NCBI GenBank assembly: GCA_026636295.1
Contig: CP089451.1
Span: forward strand, 744,001 to 808,000
Source of the DNA: Medakamo hakoo
Lineage: Eukaryota > Chlorophyta > Trebouxiophyceae > Coccomyxaceae
Direction of reading: 5' to 3'
DNA: 64,000 bases
Part shown: positions 1 through 9,954 of the stretch, in pieces
How positions within the stretch are numbered: the stretch's first letter is position 1
Layout of the letters: each line of letters starts with the position of its first letter
Position numbers and translations under genes: made by a program
The notes under the pieces: generated by a model
The model's input: only the letters and a program-made list of their open reading frames with translations
Database searches by the model: none
What the model was told of the DNA's origin: nothing

Positions 1-2412
1 CGGCTCGGCGGCTGAGCTGCCGCCGTCCGCCGTGATCGCCAGCACCGACCCGGCCGCGCACAGGGCGGCGACGAGCGTGCCGGCTTGTTTGCCCGAGGCT
101 GAGGAGGCGGGCGGGCCGGTGGACGGCCGCGGCCGCGGCGGCGGGGCCGGACGGTGGTGCGGGCGCCCGCCGCCGTTGGAAGACGCACGCGCCGCCGCAG
201 CAACGGCCGCGCTGAACACGTTGCCGCCCACGCCCACGGACGCAAAGGGTGGTGGCGGGCAGGGCGCGCCGTTGGCTCCGACCACGCCCACCGCGCCCGG
301 CGGCAGGCGCGGCCGGCCGGCGCCGCCTGGCGACCCGCCCAGCGCGTCCAGCAGGCCTGAGAGGGCGGACAAGGACGAGGAGGGCGAGCCACTGCCGCCT
401 CCATGCCGGTGCAGGCCGGTGGGCGGGCGGCGGCGGCCGGCGTGGGCGTTGACGCCGCCACCCACGACGCCGCCTGCCCGGTTCCCGCGGCCGGGCCCGG
501 CGTGCGCCAAGCCGCCGCGCGGGCGGCGGCGCCCGCCCCCACCTCCCACCTGGGCAGCCGCCAGCAGCGCGGCCGACCGGGGTGAGGGCGGCAAGCCCAC
601 GGGCGGCGCGCCCGCGGGCGAGGGCGGCCCGGGCGCGCGCGGGCGCGGGCGCGGCGGCGGGACTGCGCCCGCGCCTGCGGGCACGTACGGCGCCGGCCGG
701 GGCGGCGGGCGCGACCCGGCCGCAGCTTCATCGTCCGAGTCGACGTCGGACAGGGCGCCCAGCCCTTTGCCGCCAGCTTTCTTGGTGGGGCCGGGCGGGC
801 GGCGGCGGGCGGGGGACGCGCCACCGGGCGGGGCGGCCGCCGCCGCGGCCGCCCCGGCACCGGGCCGGCCGATGGACGGCGGGCCACTGGAGGGCGCCGG
901 CTGCCCGCCATCCCCGCCGCTGACGTCCGCACCGGCGTTGGCGTCATCGTCAAAGCCGGGCCGGGCCGGGCGGGCGGGCTTGCGGGCGTGGCGCCGTGGC
1001 GGCGGGCGGGGCAGCTCGTCGTCGACGGCCATGGCAGGCACCGCGGTGGCGGTGGTGGTGGCGGTCGCTGGCGGAGCTTCCGCCGGAGGCGGGGCGGCGA
1101 CCGCCTCGGCCGGCGCGGGCGCCGGGTCATCGGCTGGTGCCGCCAGCTCGGCCGGCGCGGCAGCCGCAAGCGGCGCCGGCTCCGCTTTCACGTCGGACGC
1201 GTCCTCCCCGCGCTCGCTGCCGCTCCCACCGCCCTCGGCCGCGGCCCGCACGCGGCCCAGCTTCTCCGCGACGGACCGGCGGGCAGGGGCAGGAAGCGGC
1301 GCGGACGGTTTGGCCTCGTCGGCAGCCGCCGGTTTGGCAGCAGCTGTGTCCGGCTTGGCGGCGGCCGTGCGCGGGCGGGGCGGCTTGGCGGCCGAGGGCG
1401 CGGCGGCGGCGGAGGCTGGAGCCGGCCCGCCGCCCTCCTCCCCGCCGCCGCCCGCCGGCGCACTCCCGCGCGTCGCCTCACTCATCAGCGACGCGCCCAG
1501 GCCCGAGCCGGGCGGCACGGACCAGTTCTTCGGCTCCCACGCGCCGTCGCCCAGGTATTTCCAGTCCCGGCCCTTGTACGAGCCGGTCCACAGCCGATTG
1601 GACGTGCGGTCGAGCCAGACGGGCACGGGCAAGTCCCGGACGCCGGCGAACTCCAGCAGCACGCGCGCCGCACCGCCGTCCTGGACGACGCGGGCGCGGT
1701 ACCAGCGCCCGCGGTGGCAGACCATGGGCAGGCGCGGGATGGAGCGGGGCTTGGCGGGCGTGGCTGTGGCCGTGGCCGTGGCCGTGGTGGGAGCGGACGG
1801 CCCAGCCGCAGCGGGCGCCTCGGCCGCCGCGTCATCCACACCGCCGCCGCCAGGAGAGCGCGCGCGTGTTCCCGGCGCGGGCGGCGGGCCCTGGGCGGGC
1901 GTGGGCAGCTGGGGCGTGGATGCGGCGGGTGGCGGCGGGGGTGCCGCGGCCTCGCTGCCGCGCGTGCGCTTGGCCGACGGGCGTCCCGGCGAGGCGGACC
2001 GCCCACGGGCGGCGCGCATGGTGCGGGACGGAGCGGAGGCGTCGCCTTTTGGTGCTGCGCCCTTGTCCGACCCGCTCCCACCACCGCCGCCGCTGCGGTC
2101 GCGGTCGCGGCGGCGCGGCGGGTCGGCGGCCGCGGTCGTCGCCCCGCCGCGAGTCGACGGCGGCGTCGCGGGTTGGGCCTCCTTGCGCTCCCGCGCCTCC
2201 TTGGACGACGGCCCAGCAGCAGCAGTGCCGCCGGGCGCCGGCTCATCGTCCGTGGGCGAAAAGAAGGACGGCTGGCGGCGGACGCGCGCGCGCGCCGACG
2301 CGGCTGGCGGTTCCGCGTTGAGGGCGGCCTGCAGCCGGCGGGCCAGTTCGGCGTCGTCGACGGTCGGCTCGACGGGCGGCGGCGGCGCAGGACCGGAGCC
2401 TGCCCGCGTCAT
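1..2412 (-). CDS. Tudor-like domain chromatin protein, C-terminus cut by window edge
   Basis: One open frame runs leftward from an ATG at 2412 (MTRAGSG...) to the window edge without a stop, so at least 804 residues are present and the C-terminus is missing. Most of it is low-complexity Ala/Pro/Gly/Ser. The only folded-looking block is about residues 228-296, with HRGRWYRARVV, LLEFAGV, PVWLDRTSNRLW and DWKYLGDGAWEPK. This pattern of a charged barrel with aromatic residues resembles Tudor, Agenet or chromo-barrel modules that read histone marks. A short helix (AELARRLQAAL) lies near residue 21. A nuclear chromatin role is inferred from the domain only; I cannot name the orthologue. The frame stays open upstream to another ATG at 2601, so the true start may lie there or that interval may hold a small intron. 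Long opposite-strand frames here are composition shadows. Confidence 0.7.
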   Translation of the reverse strand, partial: MTRAGSGPAPPPPVEPTVDDAELARRLQAALNAEPPAASARARVRRQPSFFSPTDDEPAPGGTAAAGPSSKEARERKEAQPATPPSTRGGATTAAADPPRRRDRDRSGGGGGSGSDKGAAPKGDASAPSRTMRAARGRSASPGRPSAKRTRGSEAAAPPPPPAASTPQLPTPAQGPPPAPGTRARSPGGGGVDDAAAEAPAAAGPSAPTTATATATATPAKPRSIPRLPMVCHRGRWYRARVVQDGGAARVLLEFAGVRDLPVPVWLDRTSNRLWTGSYKGRDWKYLGDGAWEPKNWSVPPGSGLGASLMSEATRGSAPAGGGGEEGGGPAPASAAAAPSAAKPPRPRTAAAKPDTAAAKPAAADEAKPSAPLPAPARRSVAEKLGRVRAAAEGGGSGSERGEDASDVKAEPAPLAAAAPAELAAPADDPAPAPAEAVAAPPPAEAPPATATTTATAVPAMAVDDELPRPPPRRHARKPARPARPGFDDDANAGADVSGGDGGQPAPSSGPPSIGRPGAGAAAAAAAPPGGASPARRRPPGPTKKAGGKGLGALSDVDSDDEAAAGSRPPPRPAPYVPAGAGAVPPPRPRPRAPGPPSPAGAPPVGLPPSPRSAALLAAAQVGGGGGRRRPRGGLAHAGPGRGNRAGGVVGGGVNAHAGRRRPPTGLHRHGGGSGSPSSSLSALSGLLDALGGSPGGAGRPRLPPGAVGVVGANGAPCPPPPFASVGVGGNVFSAAVAAAARASSNGGGRPHHRPAPPPRPRPSTGPPASSASGKQAGTLVAALCAAGSVLAITADGGSSAAEP

Positions 2413-3679
2413 GCGCGGGGCGGGAGCTGAGCGTGGTGTGGGGTGGGTAGTGTGCGTGAGAGGGACGCGCTTGGCCACGGCCAAGGTTGGGGAGGAGAGA
2501 GAGGGGAAAGGTCCGGCCTGGTGGTGTGCGGGGCGGGCGAATTGCCGGGCCTGGCAGCCGGCCGGCCGCCGCCGGCAAGCATCCGTCGCTTCCAGAGCCA
2601 TAGTCGATGCCCTCTGCAAAGATCAGAGGGTCAGGCGCGCGCAGCCACCGCCCACACACCGCCCCTGCCCGCGTTTTTTGTCGTCGCTGCGGCGGCAAAA
2701 CGACGGCGGAGAGGGAGTGTGCGTGCTTTTTTTTTGGCCAGCCTCCCACCATCAGCACAACGCACCATCGGCTGCTTTACCGCGCTGGCGGGATGCCCGA
2801 TCTGCGCGCGTCGACATGGGTAGGCGAATGCACGCGAGGTCGGGCCTGTCTACCTGCGGGAGGAGGAATGGAGAGGGGAGCACGGGGAAGAGTGAGCGGC
2901 ACGGGGAGTCCGTCGTCGGCGAATGGTGGAGGGTGGGCGGGCCGCGTTGCGCCCGCGCGGCTCAGACGGGTAGCTTCAAGGCCCGGCCTAGGCGAGCGTG
3001 CGGTCGAAAGGCGACGCCACCAGCCCGCCGAGCCAGTCCGTCCGGCCCTCTGCACCGCCCAGTGAGAGCAGAGTTGGCGTGCGGGCGCGGGGGACTTGGA
3101 CGGGCGGTGGCGGGCGGTGGGACGCCTCGATTGCCCATGCCGCCTCACTGGATGGGAGCGCACACGCCTGGAGCAGGCAGTGAGGGAGGCCAGAGGCGTG
3201 CTGCGGACGCCAGCTCGCCGTGGGAGGGCGTCGAACGGTGGCCAGCATCCTCGGGCATGCGCCCGGAGAGAGGCGGTCACTGCCCCCCCTCCGCTCTGCC
3301 TGCCCGCGCGGGAGGGGAGCGGGACGGCGGGGACAGTTTTGCCGCGGTCGGCGGGGTCTACAGGGGCGCGTACCTTCTACAGGAGAGTGGCGGCAAGGTG
3401 GACAGCGCGGCGCGCGGCCGCTGCGCGGAGGGAAAGGTCGGTGCAGCACGCGTCTCCCGCAGCGGAGAACGTGAGTGTGGAGGTGTGCGAGACCCCCCCA
3501 CCCCAGCTTGCACTGTTGTTCCGTTCCCGTCCCACGCTCCCTCATTTTTTTTCTACACACACTCAAGCGGGGACGCACGCACGCAGGGCGCCATGTGCGC
3601 CAGACCACCTCGTCTTCTACTCTCAACAACCAAACACAAACACAACCAAACAACAGCAAAGCAACGCAACCTTGCCCTT
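2413..3679. other. Intergenic stretch, no gene recognised
   Basis: About 1.27 kb between the Tudor-like gene start and the rhodanese stop, both on the minus strand. The first 190 bp is an in-frame open extension of the Tudor-like gene up to an ATG at 2601 and contains a 7-bp hairpin at 2470-2485. The rest should hold the 5' region of that gene and the 3' UTR of the rhodanese gene. Short frames on both strands show no recognisable protein, and I see no tRNA or repeat. Confidence 0.4.
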
Positions 3680-4486
3680 TCACTCGGCCGCCTCGACCGC
3701 CGCTTCCGCCGAACTGCCCGGATCCTCGCCGACTTCCACGGGCCGGCCGCTCTTGCGCCATTCGTAGAAGCCGCCCTTCAGCACGGAAATCTTGGGCGTG
3801 GGCGGCGCGCCCGTGGCGGCGGCGGCGGCCGCCATGAGCAGGCCGCCCAGGCCGCCCGGCGCCGGCGCGTCCTCGCCACCGCCCCTGGTTTCGGCGACAA
3901 TCTTGCACAGCTCGTACGCCGCGGACAGGGAGCGCGACTGGGCGCCTGCCTTGTTGGTCTCCGTGGGCGTCAGCGTGCCGCCGACGTTGCAGACGCAAAC
4001 GACTGCATTCACGCCGACCATCGCAGCGGCCGCGTCGGCCCAAAAATCGGGGTTCGCCTCCGTGCCGTTGAGCACTCCGAAAAACGCAAACACCGCCCGG
4101 CGCGCCACGGCGCGGGCGCTCATGCCCGTGATGGGGCGGTACAGCGGGATGGACACCGCGCCCGGAATGTGGCCGTCCGCGTACTCGGCCGGCGGCCGGC
4201 AGTCGAGGATGAGCGTCCCCGGGCGGGCCGCCGCAAACGCGACCTCTTGCGGCGTCAGCATCTTCACGTCGGCGGCTGCCAGCGTGGCCCTGATCTCTTC
4301 CCACGCGCGGGGGGACGTGGGCCGCGCGCCGTTGATGTCCATGCCGGACGCGCCTCGAGTGGGCGAGGGCGAGGCCTGGGTAGAGAGGGTCGGGCGACGC
4401 ATGGCCGGCCGTGGTTGGGGCCCGCCCGCGGCTGAGCGCCGGCACGCCGGGGGCATCGGCCGCGCCGGACATGTGGTGAGGCGCAT
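3680..4486 (-). CDS. Rhodanese-like domain protein, probably chloroplastic
   Basis: Single-exon gene of 268 residues starting at the ATG at 4486 (MRLTTCPARP). The first 55 or so residues are rich in Arg, Ser, Ala and Pro, like a plastid transit peptide. A single rhodanese domain follows: MLTPQEVAFA, then LILDCRPPAEYADGHIPGAVSIPLYRP, the active-site loop region VCVCNVGGTL, SRSLSAAYEL, and VLKGGFYEWRKSGRPVEV. The GGTLTPTETN...QSRSL insertion after the cysteine is typical of plant chloroplast rhodaneses of the STR10/STR14 type. The loop has candidate sulfur-accepting cysteines but not the canonical CxxGxR form, so sulfurtransferase activity is not assured. It is divergent from the acid phosphatase gene, with 217 bp between start codons. 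Domain call is firm; substrate unknown. Confidence 0.85.
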   Translation of the reverse strand: MRLTTCPARPMPPACRRSAAGGPQPRPAMRRPTLSTQASPSPTRGASGMDINGARPTSPRAWEEIRATLAAADVKMLTPQEVAFAAARPGTLILDCRPPAEYADGHIPGAVSIPLYRPITGMSARAVARRAVFAFFGVLNGTEANPDFWADAAAAMVGVNAVVCVCNVGGTLTPTETNKAGAQSRSLSAAYELCKIVAETRGGGEDAPAPGGLGGLLMAAAAAATGAPPTPKISVLKGGFYEWRKSGRPVEVGEDPGSSAEAAVEAAE

Positions 4487-4703
4487 GGTGCTGTTGGAGA
4501 GGAAGGCAGTGTCGCCAGGGAACCGGCAAGTCGGGCGCGCGGGGCCAGGAGGCTGTGCGCGCGCGCGCGCGTGCGGCGGTAAAAGAAGAGAGAGTGAGGA
4601 GAGAGGGCGGGAGCGCTGCCTTGCAAGACCGGCGAACACGCACACACACAAGAGCGCGGGCAGTGTGCATTGCACGCCGTCCCGTCTCACCAAAACAAGA
4701 GCC
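4487..4703. promoter_or_regulatory. Divergent promoter: rhodanese / acid phosphatase
   Basis: A 217-bp interval separates the two start codons. It contains an alternating GC/GT run near 4557-4575 and no clear TATA box. A shared bidirectional promoter is inferred from the geometry. Confidence 0.4.
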
Positions 4704-6514
4704 ATGGCCGAATTCGGCAGCACGGCTCAACTGCGAGCCCTGGAGACTGGCTCGGCCTCCACGCCGCAGGCCAAAGCGGCGGGCGGGCGGCGAGGTGTGT
4801 GTGTGTGTGTGTGTTGAGGAGGGTGCAAGTGCGCCCGGGCGCGTGCGGCGCGCCCGCTGGCCGTCGGCGCTTTGAGGCCCGAGTGTGCACGGATGCGGCC
4901 ACCCGCACGGCCTAAAAACCTGACGCCAGCCTTGTGTGAGGTTTGGAGATGTGCTGTGCTGGAGCGGCGCAGGGATCGGACGCCTCCTTTGGCTGCTTGT
5001 CGGCGCGTCAAAAAAGCAGCGCGCCGCCGCCGCATTTATTCTCAACACGCACCTTCCTCTCAGCCTCCCAACCTCCTCTCTCTCCCTCTCTCTCCACTCT
5101 CTCCATCCCTCAGGCAAGTGGACCGTCCCGCTGGCCATCGTCCTCACGGCCCTCACGACGGCCGTCATCGTCATGGCCGCGGGAGCTGCTGCAGTTTCGG
5201 GACGTGCCAAACGCCTGGACCCGGCGGCCCACGCACATGGGCCGCCGACCCAGGCGGCGGGCGCGGCCGCCGGACCCGCCCCGTCGCCCGGCGCGGCCGG
5301 CTTTCGCTTCTTCGTCATCGGCGACTGGGGGCGCAAGGGCGTGCTGAACCAGACGCTGGTGGCGGCGTCCATGGCCCGCCGTGCGGCGGCCGCGGCTGAG
5401 GCTGGGGACCCGGTCGGCGTCATCATCTCGACGGGCGACAACTTGTGCGTTGTCTCTCTTTTTCCAACCCCACTCCAAACCCCACCCCCGCAGCCTGGAC
5501 AACAGAAAAAAAAACGGCGGGCAACACAACGCCACGCGCGCCTCCCTCCCTCCCGCGCCCCCAGTCACATGAGCACGCCTGTCCTCACTCACACACCACC
5601 ACCGCCCTCCTTTTTTACCCTCTCCAACACACAACACTCACAGCTACCCGTGGGGCCTCGTCTCCGAAGACGACCCCGCCTTTGACGAGTCGTTCGTCCG
5701 CGTGTACAGCGACCCGGCCCTGGTGCGCATCCCGTTCTACGCCACGTTTGGCAACCACGACTACGGCCCGGTGGAAGGCCCGCGCGTCGCTGCTGTGGGC
5801 GGCGGGCCGCTGACGCCGACGGCCGAGGAGTGCGCGGGCACGCGCGACGGGGGCAAGTGCCAGTACGGGCCCCTGCCCCAGCTCGGGCCGGCCCTGCGCC
5901 GCCGCGACGGCCGGTGGCACGCCGGGCGCGGGTACACGTACGCCCCGCCCGGCGCCGACGCGTCCGGCGGCCTGGAATTCTTCTTCTTCGACACGTCGCC
6001 GGCCGTGAAGGCTTACCGCTCCGAGCCCTGGGCCGCCAACCCGGGCGGGCTGAACGAACAGTCGCCCGACGGCAACCTCGCCGAGCTCGCGGCGTCGTTG
6101 GAGGGCTCGTCCGCCAGGTGGAAGCTGGTCGTCGCCCACCACCCGCCATCCGGGCTGCGGGTCCCGTCGCGCGCCCCCGGCCTGGACGCGGTGCTGTGCC
6201 CCGTCGCGGCGGGCGGCGGCGCGGCCGCCATCCTGTCCGGCCACGAACACCTCCTCGCCTTCATCCAGCGCCCGCTGGGTCCGTGCGCGGACCTGCCCCA
6301 GATCACGTCCGGGTCGGGCGGCGCGGTCGACTCCAAGCCGTTCACGCCCCAGCCGGCCAAGGCGGTCACGCCCGGCACGGCCTGGTGGCAGGGGCTGGAG
6401 TCCGGCTTTGTCGAGTGCGTGGTCGGGCGCGAGGACATGGCGTGCGATTACTGGGGCACGGAGGACGGGGCGGCGCCGCTGTATTCGGCGGTCGTCAAAC
6501 CGCCACAGAAGTGA
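4704..6514 (+). CDS. Membrane-anchored purple acid phosphatase (TRAP-like)
   Basis: Three exons, 4704-4794, 5114-5444 and 5644-6514, give 430 residues; both introns (GTGTGT...CAG, GTGCGT...CAG) close in phase. Residues 1-31 are a short polar tail and about 35-58 form one hydrophobic segment without an obvious cleavage site, suggesting a type II signal anchor with the enzyme in the lumen or outside. The metallophosphoesterase ligands are all in order: GDWG (D101), GDNFY (D138, Y142), GNHD (N178, H179), AHHP (H306) and GHEH (H341, H343). The tyrosine after GDNF gives the charge-transfer colour in purple acid phosphatases. Family members hydrolyse phosphate monoesters with a binuclear metal centre; a phosphate-scavenging role is inferred. 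The catalytic domain is about the size of animal TRAP and small plant PAPs. Confidence 0.9.
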
Positions 6515-6687
6515 GGGAAGGAGGGAGAGAGGGGGGGGGGGGCGGGACGAGAGAGAGCCACGGGCGTGGTTTTTTGTTGCATGAAGAGGTTAGGATTTTC
6601 TGTCTTGCTTGTTTTTTTGGTTTCTTTTCTACCGCACGTGTCCCTCTTTTTCTACGCGACCTCCCGCCACACGCACCTAGCACGGCC

Positions 6688-8275
6688 CTAGTCCTGCCTG
6701 GCCAGCGCAGCTGACACGGCTTCGACCAACGCGCCCGCGTCGCCGGCCGCCGCCACCCCGCCCGCGTCTTTACCAGCTGCGCCCGGGCCAAAACCTGCCG
6801 CCACCGCGGCGCAGACAGCACGCGGCGCCGCCGCGTGCACACTGCTCCCACCATCCACCACCAACGTCGCCGTCGCCGCACCGGCCAGGCTCAAGTGCGC
6901 GCCCGCCCGGCGGGGCGCGCCCGTCCGCGCCCAGGCCGGGCGGGCGGGCGCCGCGCCGCGGGCCGCTTCCAGCGCCGCCGCCAACGCCCGCGCGCCCACC
7001 GCGACGGGGCCCAGGATGTCGGCGTGCTCGCCCGCGGGCGCGGCCGCACCCGCACCACGGGCGGTGGCGGCGGACCGGGCGGCGGACGCGGCGCCCGCCA
7101 GAATGAGCGGGGCCAGGCGCGCGGCGGCGGGCGGTGGCGGTGGTGGAGGGATGGACGGCTGTCCGGGCCCGCCGCCCGCCGCCGCCGTCAACGTGCCGGC
7201 TGCGGCCTGCGCGGCGCCGACGACCTCACCCGCCACAGAGTGCGCGGCGGGCGCGGACGGGCGGGCCAGGCTGGAGGGCGGCAGCGGCGGCGGCGGCGGG
7301 GCCTCCCCTCCCCCCCCACCACCGCGCGCCGCCCTGCCAGCAGCGGCCGCGGCCGCCGCTTCCGCGTCCACCAGGCACGCCGCCGCCCGCCAGGCCGCCC
7401 GGCGCGACCTGGACAGCAGCAGGGCATGCAGGGCGTCCGCCCCGACCGCCACGCCGCCGGGAGACGCCGGGTCCGCCGCGGCCAGGCGGGAGGTGGCGCG
7501 CTCGCTGTCGTCCACCGCCAACCCGACCGCCGGCTCGGCCGGCCCGCCCTCGGCGGCGAGGCTCACTTGAAACGGGAAGGGCGCGCCAGGCGGCGCTGGC
7601 ACGACCGGCCACCCGGCCCGCGCCAGCGCCGCCGCGTCCGCGTGCAGGCCCGCCTCCGCCGCGGCCGCGTGCCTCAGCGCGGCCGCCGCGCCGCGCAAGC
7701 GGCGCGCCGCCTTGGTCAAGTCCGCCAGCCGCCCGCCCACCGCCCCCGCAGTCGCCGCGTCCATGCTGGCGGGCGACGGGCGCCGCGGCGCGATGGCGGT
7801 CAGCGTCAGGGCGGGCGGGGTGGCCGTCAGCGCCGCCAGGGCGTCGGCCACCGCGTCGGCTTCTGCGCGCGCGGCCGCGACGAGCGCGAGCGCGCCCGCC
7901 GCGTCCGGCGCGGCCGCCGCGCTCGATGCCGGTCCGTCCGCATCGGTGGGTTGGCGTGTTGTGGCGGCGGCGTCGGCCGCAGCGGCGGCGTCAGTGGGGT
8001 CGGGCAAGCCGGCGGCGGCCGCTTCGTCCTGTTGTTGTGGTCGAGGGAGGGGGGGCGGGGAGGTGAGATGGAGGCGGGATGGAGGGGAGGGGGTGGTGCG
8101 CCGACGAGAACGCCGCAACAAAAAAACGCGCCTGCAGCCGGGCCGCCTCCGCCGCCCGCAGGAACGCGTACGTGGGCGAGGATGCCGCGTCAACCTCCTC
8201 CACACCGCCGTCCAGGAACTGGCGCACCCGCTTGGGTGGTGGGCGGGAGAAAGCCGGGACGAGGAGGCCGCTCAT
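6688..8275 (-). CDS. MED17: Mediator subunit 17-like protein
   Basis: Two exons (complement 8132-8275 and 6688-8028) give 494 residues. The intron starts CAG|GCGCGT, a GC donor, and ends ACAG; a GT donor would break the frame. The N-terminus (LVPAFSRPPPKRV...) recalls the start of plant MED17. Around residues 160-215 an Arg/Ala helical stretch (GGRLADLTKAARRLRGAAAAL) leads into AGWPVVPAPPGAPFPFQVSL, matching the layout of the MED17 coiled region followed by its RNW...DL motif. MED17 is a head-module scaffold of the Mediator complex that connects activators to RNA polymerase II in the nucleus. The remainder is Ala-rich and diverged and the protein is shorter than plant MED17 (about 650). The similarity is by pattern only, so the family name is tentative. 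Divergent from the PsbP-like gene. Confidence 0.6.
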
Positions 8276-8489
8276 TTTTTTTTTTCTGTGTGTGCCAATG
8301 CAGGGAATGAGTGAGAGCAAAAGAGTGGAGACGCGCGAGTGCAAGACACACACTGCTTCATTTCAAGGCGCCGCCCGCACGCGACGCGTCAGGAGCTGGA
8401 CGCACATTCCTTCACGAGCGGCAGCAGGAGTGCTCCTTGCGCAACAGTCACTGCGAATTTAGACGCGCGCGCGCACCACTCGAGAAGAA
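8276..8489. promoter_or_regulatory. Divergent promoter: MED17-like / PsbP-like
   Basis: A 214-bp interval lies between the two start codons, with a T10-11 tract at 8275-8286 just upstream of the minus-strand ATG. Bidirectional promoter inferred from geometry; no TATA box seen. Confidence 0.4.
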
Positions 8490-9618
8490 ATGCTGACTGC
8501 CGGCCGTTGCACGGCGCAGCCGAGCGCGCGGCCCGCCGCCGTCGGCGTGCGGGCGCCGTCTCACCGCCGCCCGACCGGTGAGTGAGGGTGCCGGGGGCTT
8601 GCGCTTTCACAAAGACAAAGATGACGTGCCTGGCTGCCTGTCGCCATGCGAGACAAGCCCTGGAAATGTCTCCCCCGCCCGCCAGGCGGCGCGCCACGGA
8701 GGGGACGGCGGCGCTATCCTCTCGACACGGCCTCTCACCACCTCTGTGTCCACCCCCATCCCTCACCCCATCCCATCCCCAGTCGCCGCCGCCGCCGCCA
8801 CGCCGGCCGACGACCCGGCCACCTCCCGCCGGGCCGCCCTGGCTGGCTTGGTCCTGAGCGCGAGCGCGGCCCTGACCCGCCCAGCGGCGGCGGACAGCGA
8901 GGAAGGAGCGGTGGCGGCGGTCGCCGACCCCCAGCCACCGCCGCCGCCGCCGCCACCCCCGCCGCTGGACGCGACGTTCGCCCGCCTGGCCGACGCCACG
9001 CTCGCCTACGAGTTTGACTACCCCACCGCCGCGTCCGGCCTGGCCATCCCGCTGGTGCCGTCCCGCCGCCCCGAACGCTACTCGTCCGCGGCGCCCCTGT
9101 CCGCGGACGCGCGGCAACGCATCGTCTGTGAGCTCATCTCCCTGGCCCAGGGCGTCACCGTCTCCGTGACGGTCGGGCCCGCGTCCGGCGTCCTGAAGGG
9201 CGTCGACCCGGCGGCCTGGACCGCGCGCCAGGTGGCGGCCACGGTGCTGGCCGACCGGTCGACGGCCCGGGTGACGGGCGGGCAGCGCATCGCGCTGAAT
9301 GCGATCGAGTCGGCCGCCCGGGTGGCCCGGGGCGCGCCGGCCGGCGGCGACTTTTTCGTGTACGAGCACCTGTCCCAGGGCTCGCCCTCCGAGCGGTCCC
9401 TGGGCGTGCGCGAGACGTACCGCCACGCCTGGGCGGCGACGGGCGTGCGGGCGGGCGCGGGCGGGGAGCCGTACCTTTACACGCTCAACCTGTCGTGCCC
9501 GCAGGACCTGTGGCCGAAGCTGGGGCCCGCCTTCGCGGTCGCGGCGGCCAGCTTTGCGCTGCCGCCGCCGGGGAAGGGGTACGTGCCGCCGGACGCGCAG
9601 CCGTGGCGGTTCTTTTGA
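8490..9618 (+). CDS. PsbP domain-containing thylakoid lumen protein
   Basis: Two exons, 8490-8577 and 8783-9618 (GTGAGT...CAG intron, phase 1), encode 307 residues. Targeting looks bipartite: a basic, Ser/Ala-rich stroma-targeting peptide, then TSRR (R45, R46) before AALAGLVLSASAAL and a PAAA cleavage site near residue 63, which is a twin-arginine lumen signal. A proline run follows, then a PsbP-type fold: FARLADATLAYEFDYPTAASG, VSVTVGPASGVLKGVD, and a C-terminal LYTLNLSCPQDLWPKLGPAF...ASF that matches the closing strand and helix of PsbP proteins. PPD proteins assist photosystem assembly or NDH function. The subgroup is unclear, and it is not the oxygen-evolving PsbP itself because it is longer and diverged. 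Family call is good. Confidence 0.85.
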
Positions 9619-9954
9619 GTGGGGGGGCGTGCGTGCGCGGTGGGGGGGGGGAGGAAGGAGGAGGAGGAGGAGGGGGGGAGGTCAAGAGAGGGCTGTGTGT
9701 GACTGAACAATGACCGCTCGCCTGACACTCGCACAAACCCGCCGGAAAAAAAACAAACCCGGCACACACACAGCCGCACGACCACACAACCCAGCGCACC
9801 CCGCCACCCACGCCACAAGGAGGTCCAGGCTCGTGGCGCTTGCTGCCTCTGCTCACCCGTGTGTGCGCACGGCCCCGCGTCTCTTCTTTGTTTTTTTGCT
9901 GGCGTGCGCGCGCGCCCGAGTGGCCTGCCTCACCCTCCCGGTCCATTTCCACAC
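9619..9954. other. Intergenic stretch between PsbP-like and F-box genes
   Basis: These 336 bp hold a purine-rich tract of G runs and GGA repeats at about 9627-9690 just after the PsbP-like stop, then CA-rich sequence. They should contain the PsbP-like 3' UTR and the F-box gene promoter. No gene seen. Confidence 0.4.

Noticed and set aside
32-4435. 1,467-codon open frame on the plus strand
   Set aside because: It runs antisense across the Tudor-like and rhodanese genes and their gap. Low-complexity Pro/Arg/Ala translation with no domain; a shadow of GC-biased codons.
2988-5441. 817-codon minus-strand frame
   Set aside because: Covers the rhodanese gene in another frame and the acid phosphatase exons in antisense; only a fragment resembles rhodanese because of overlap.
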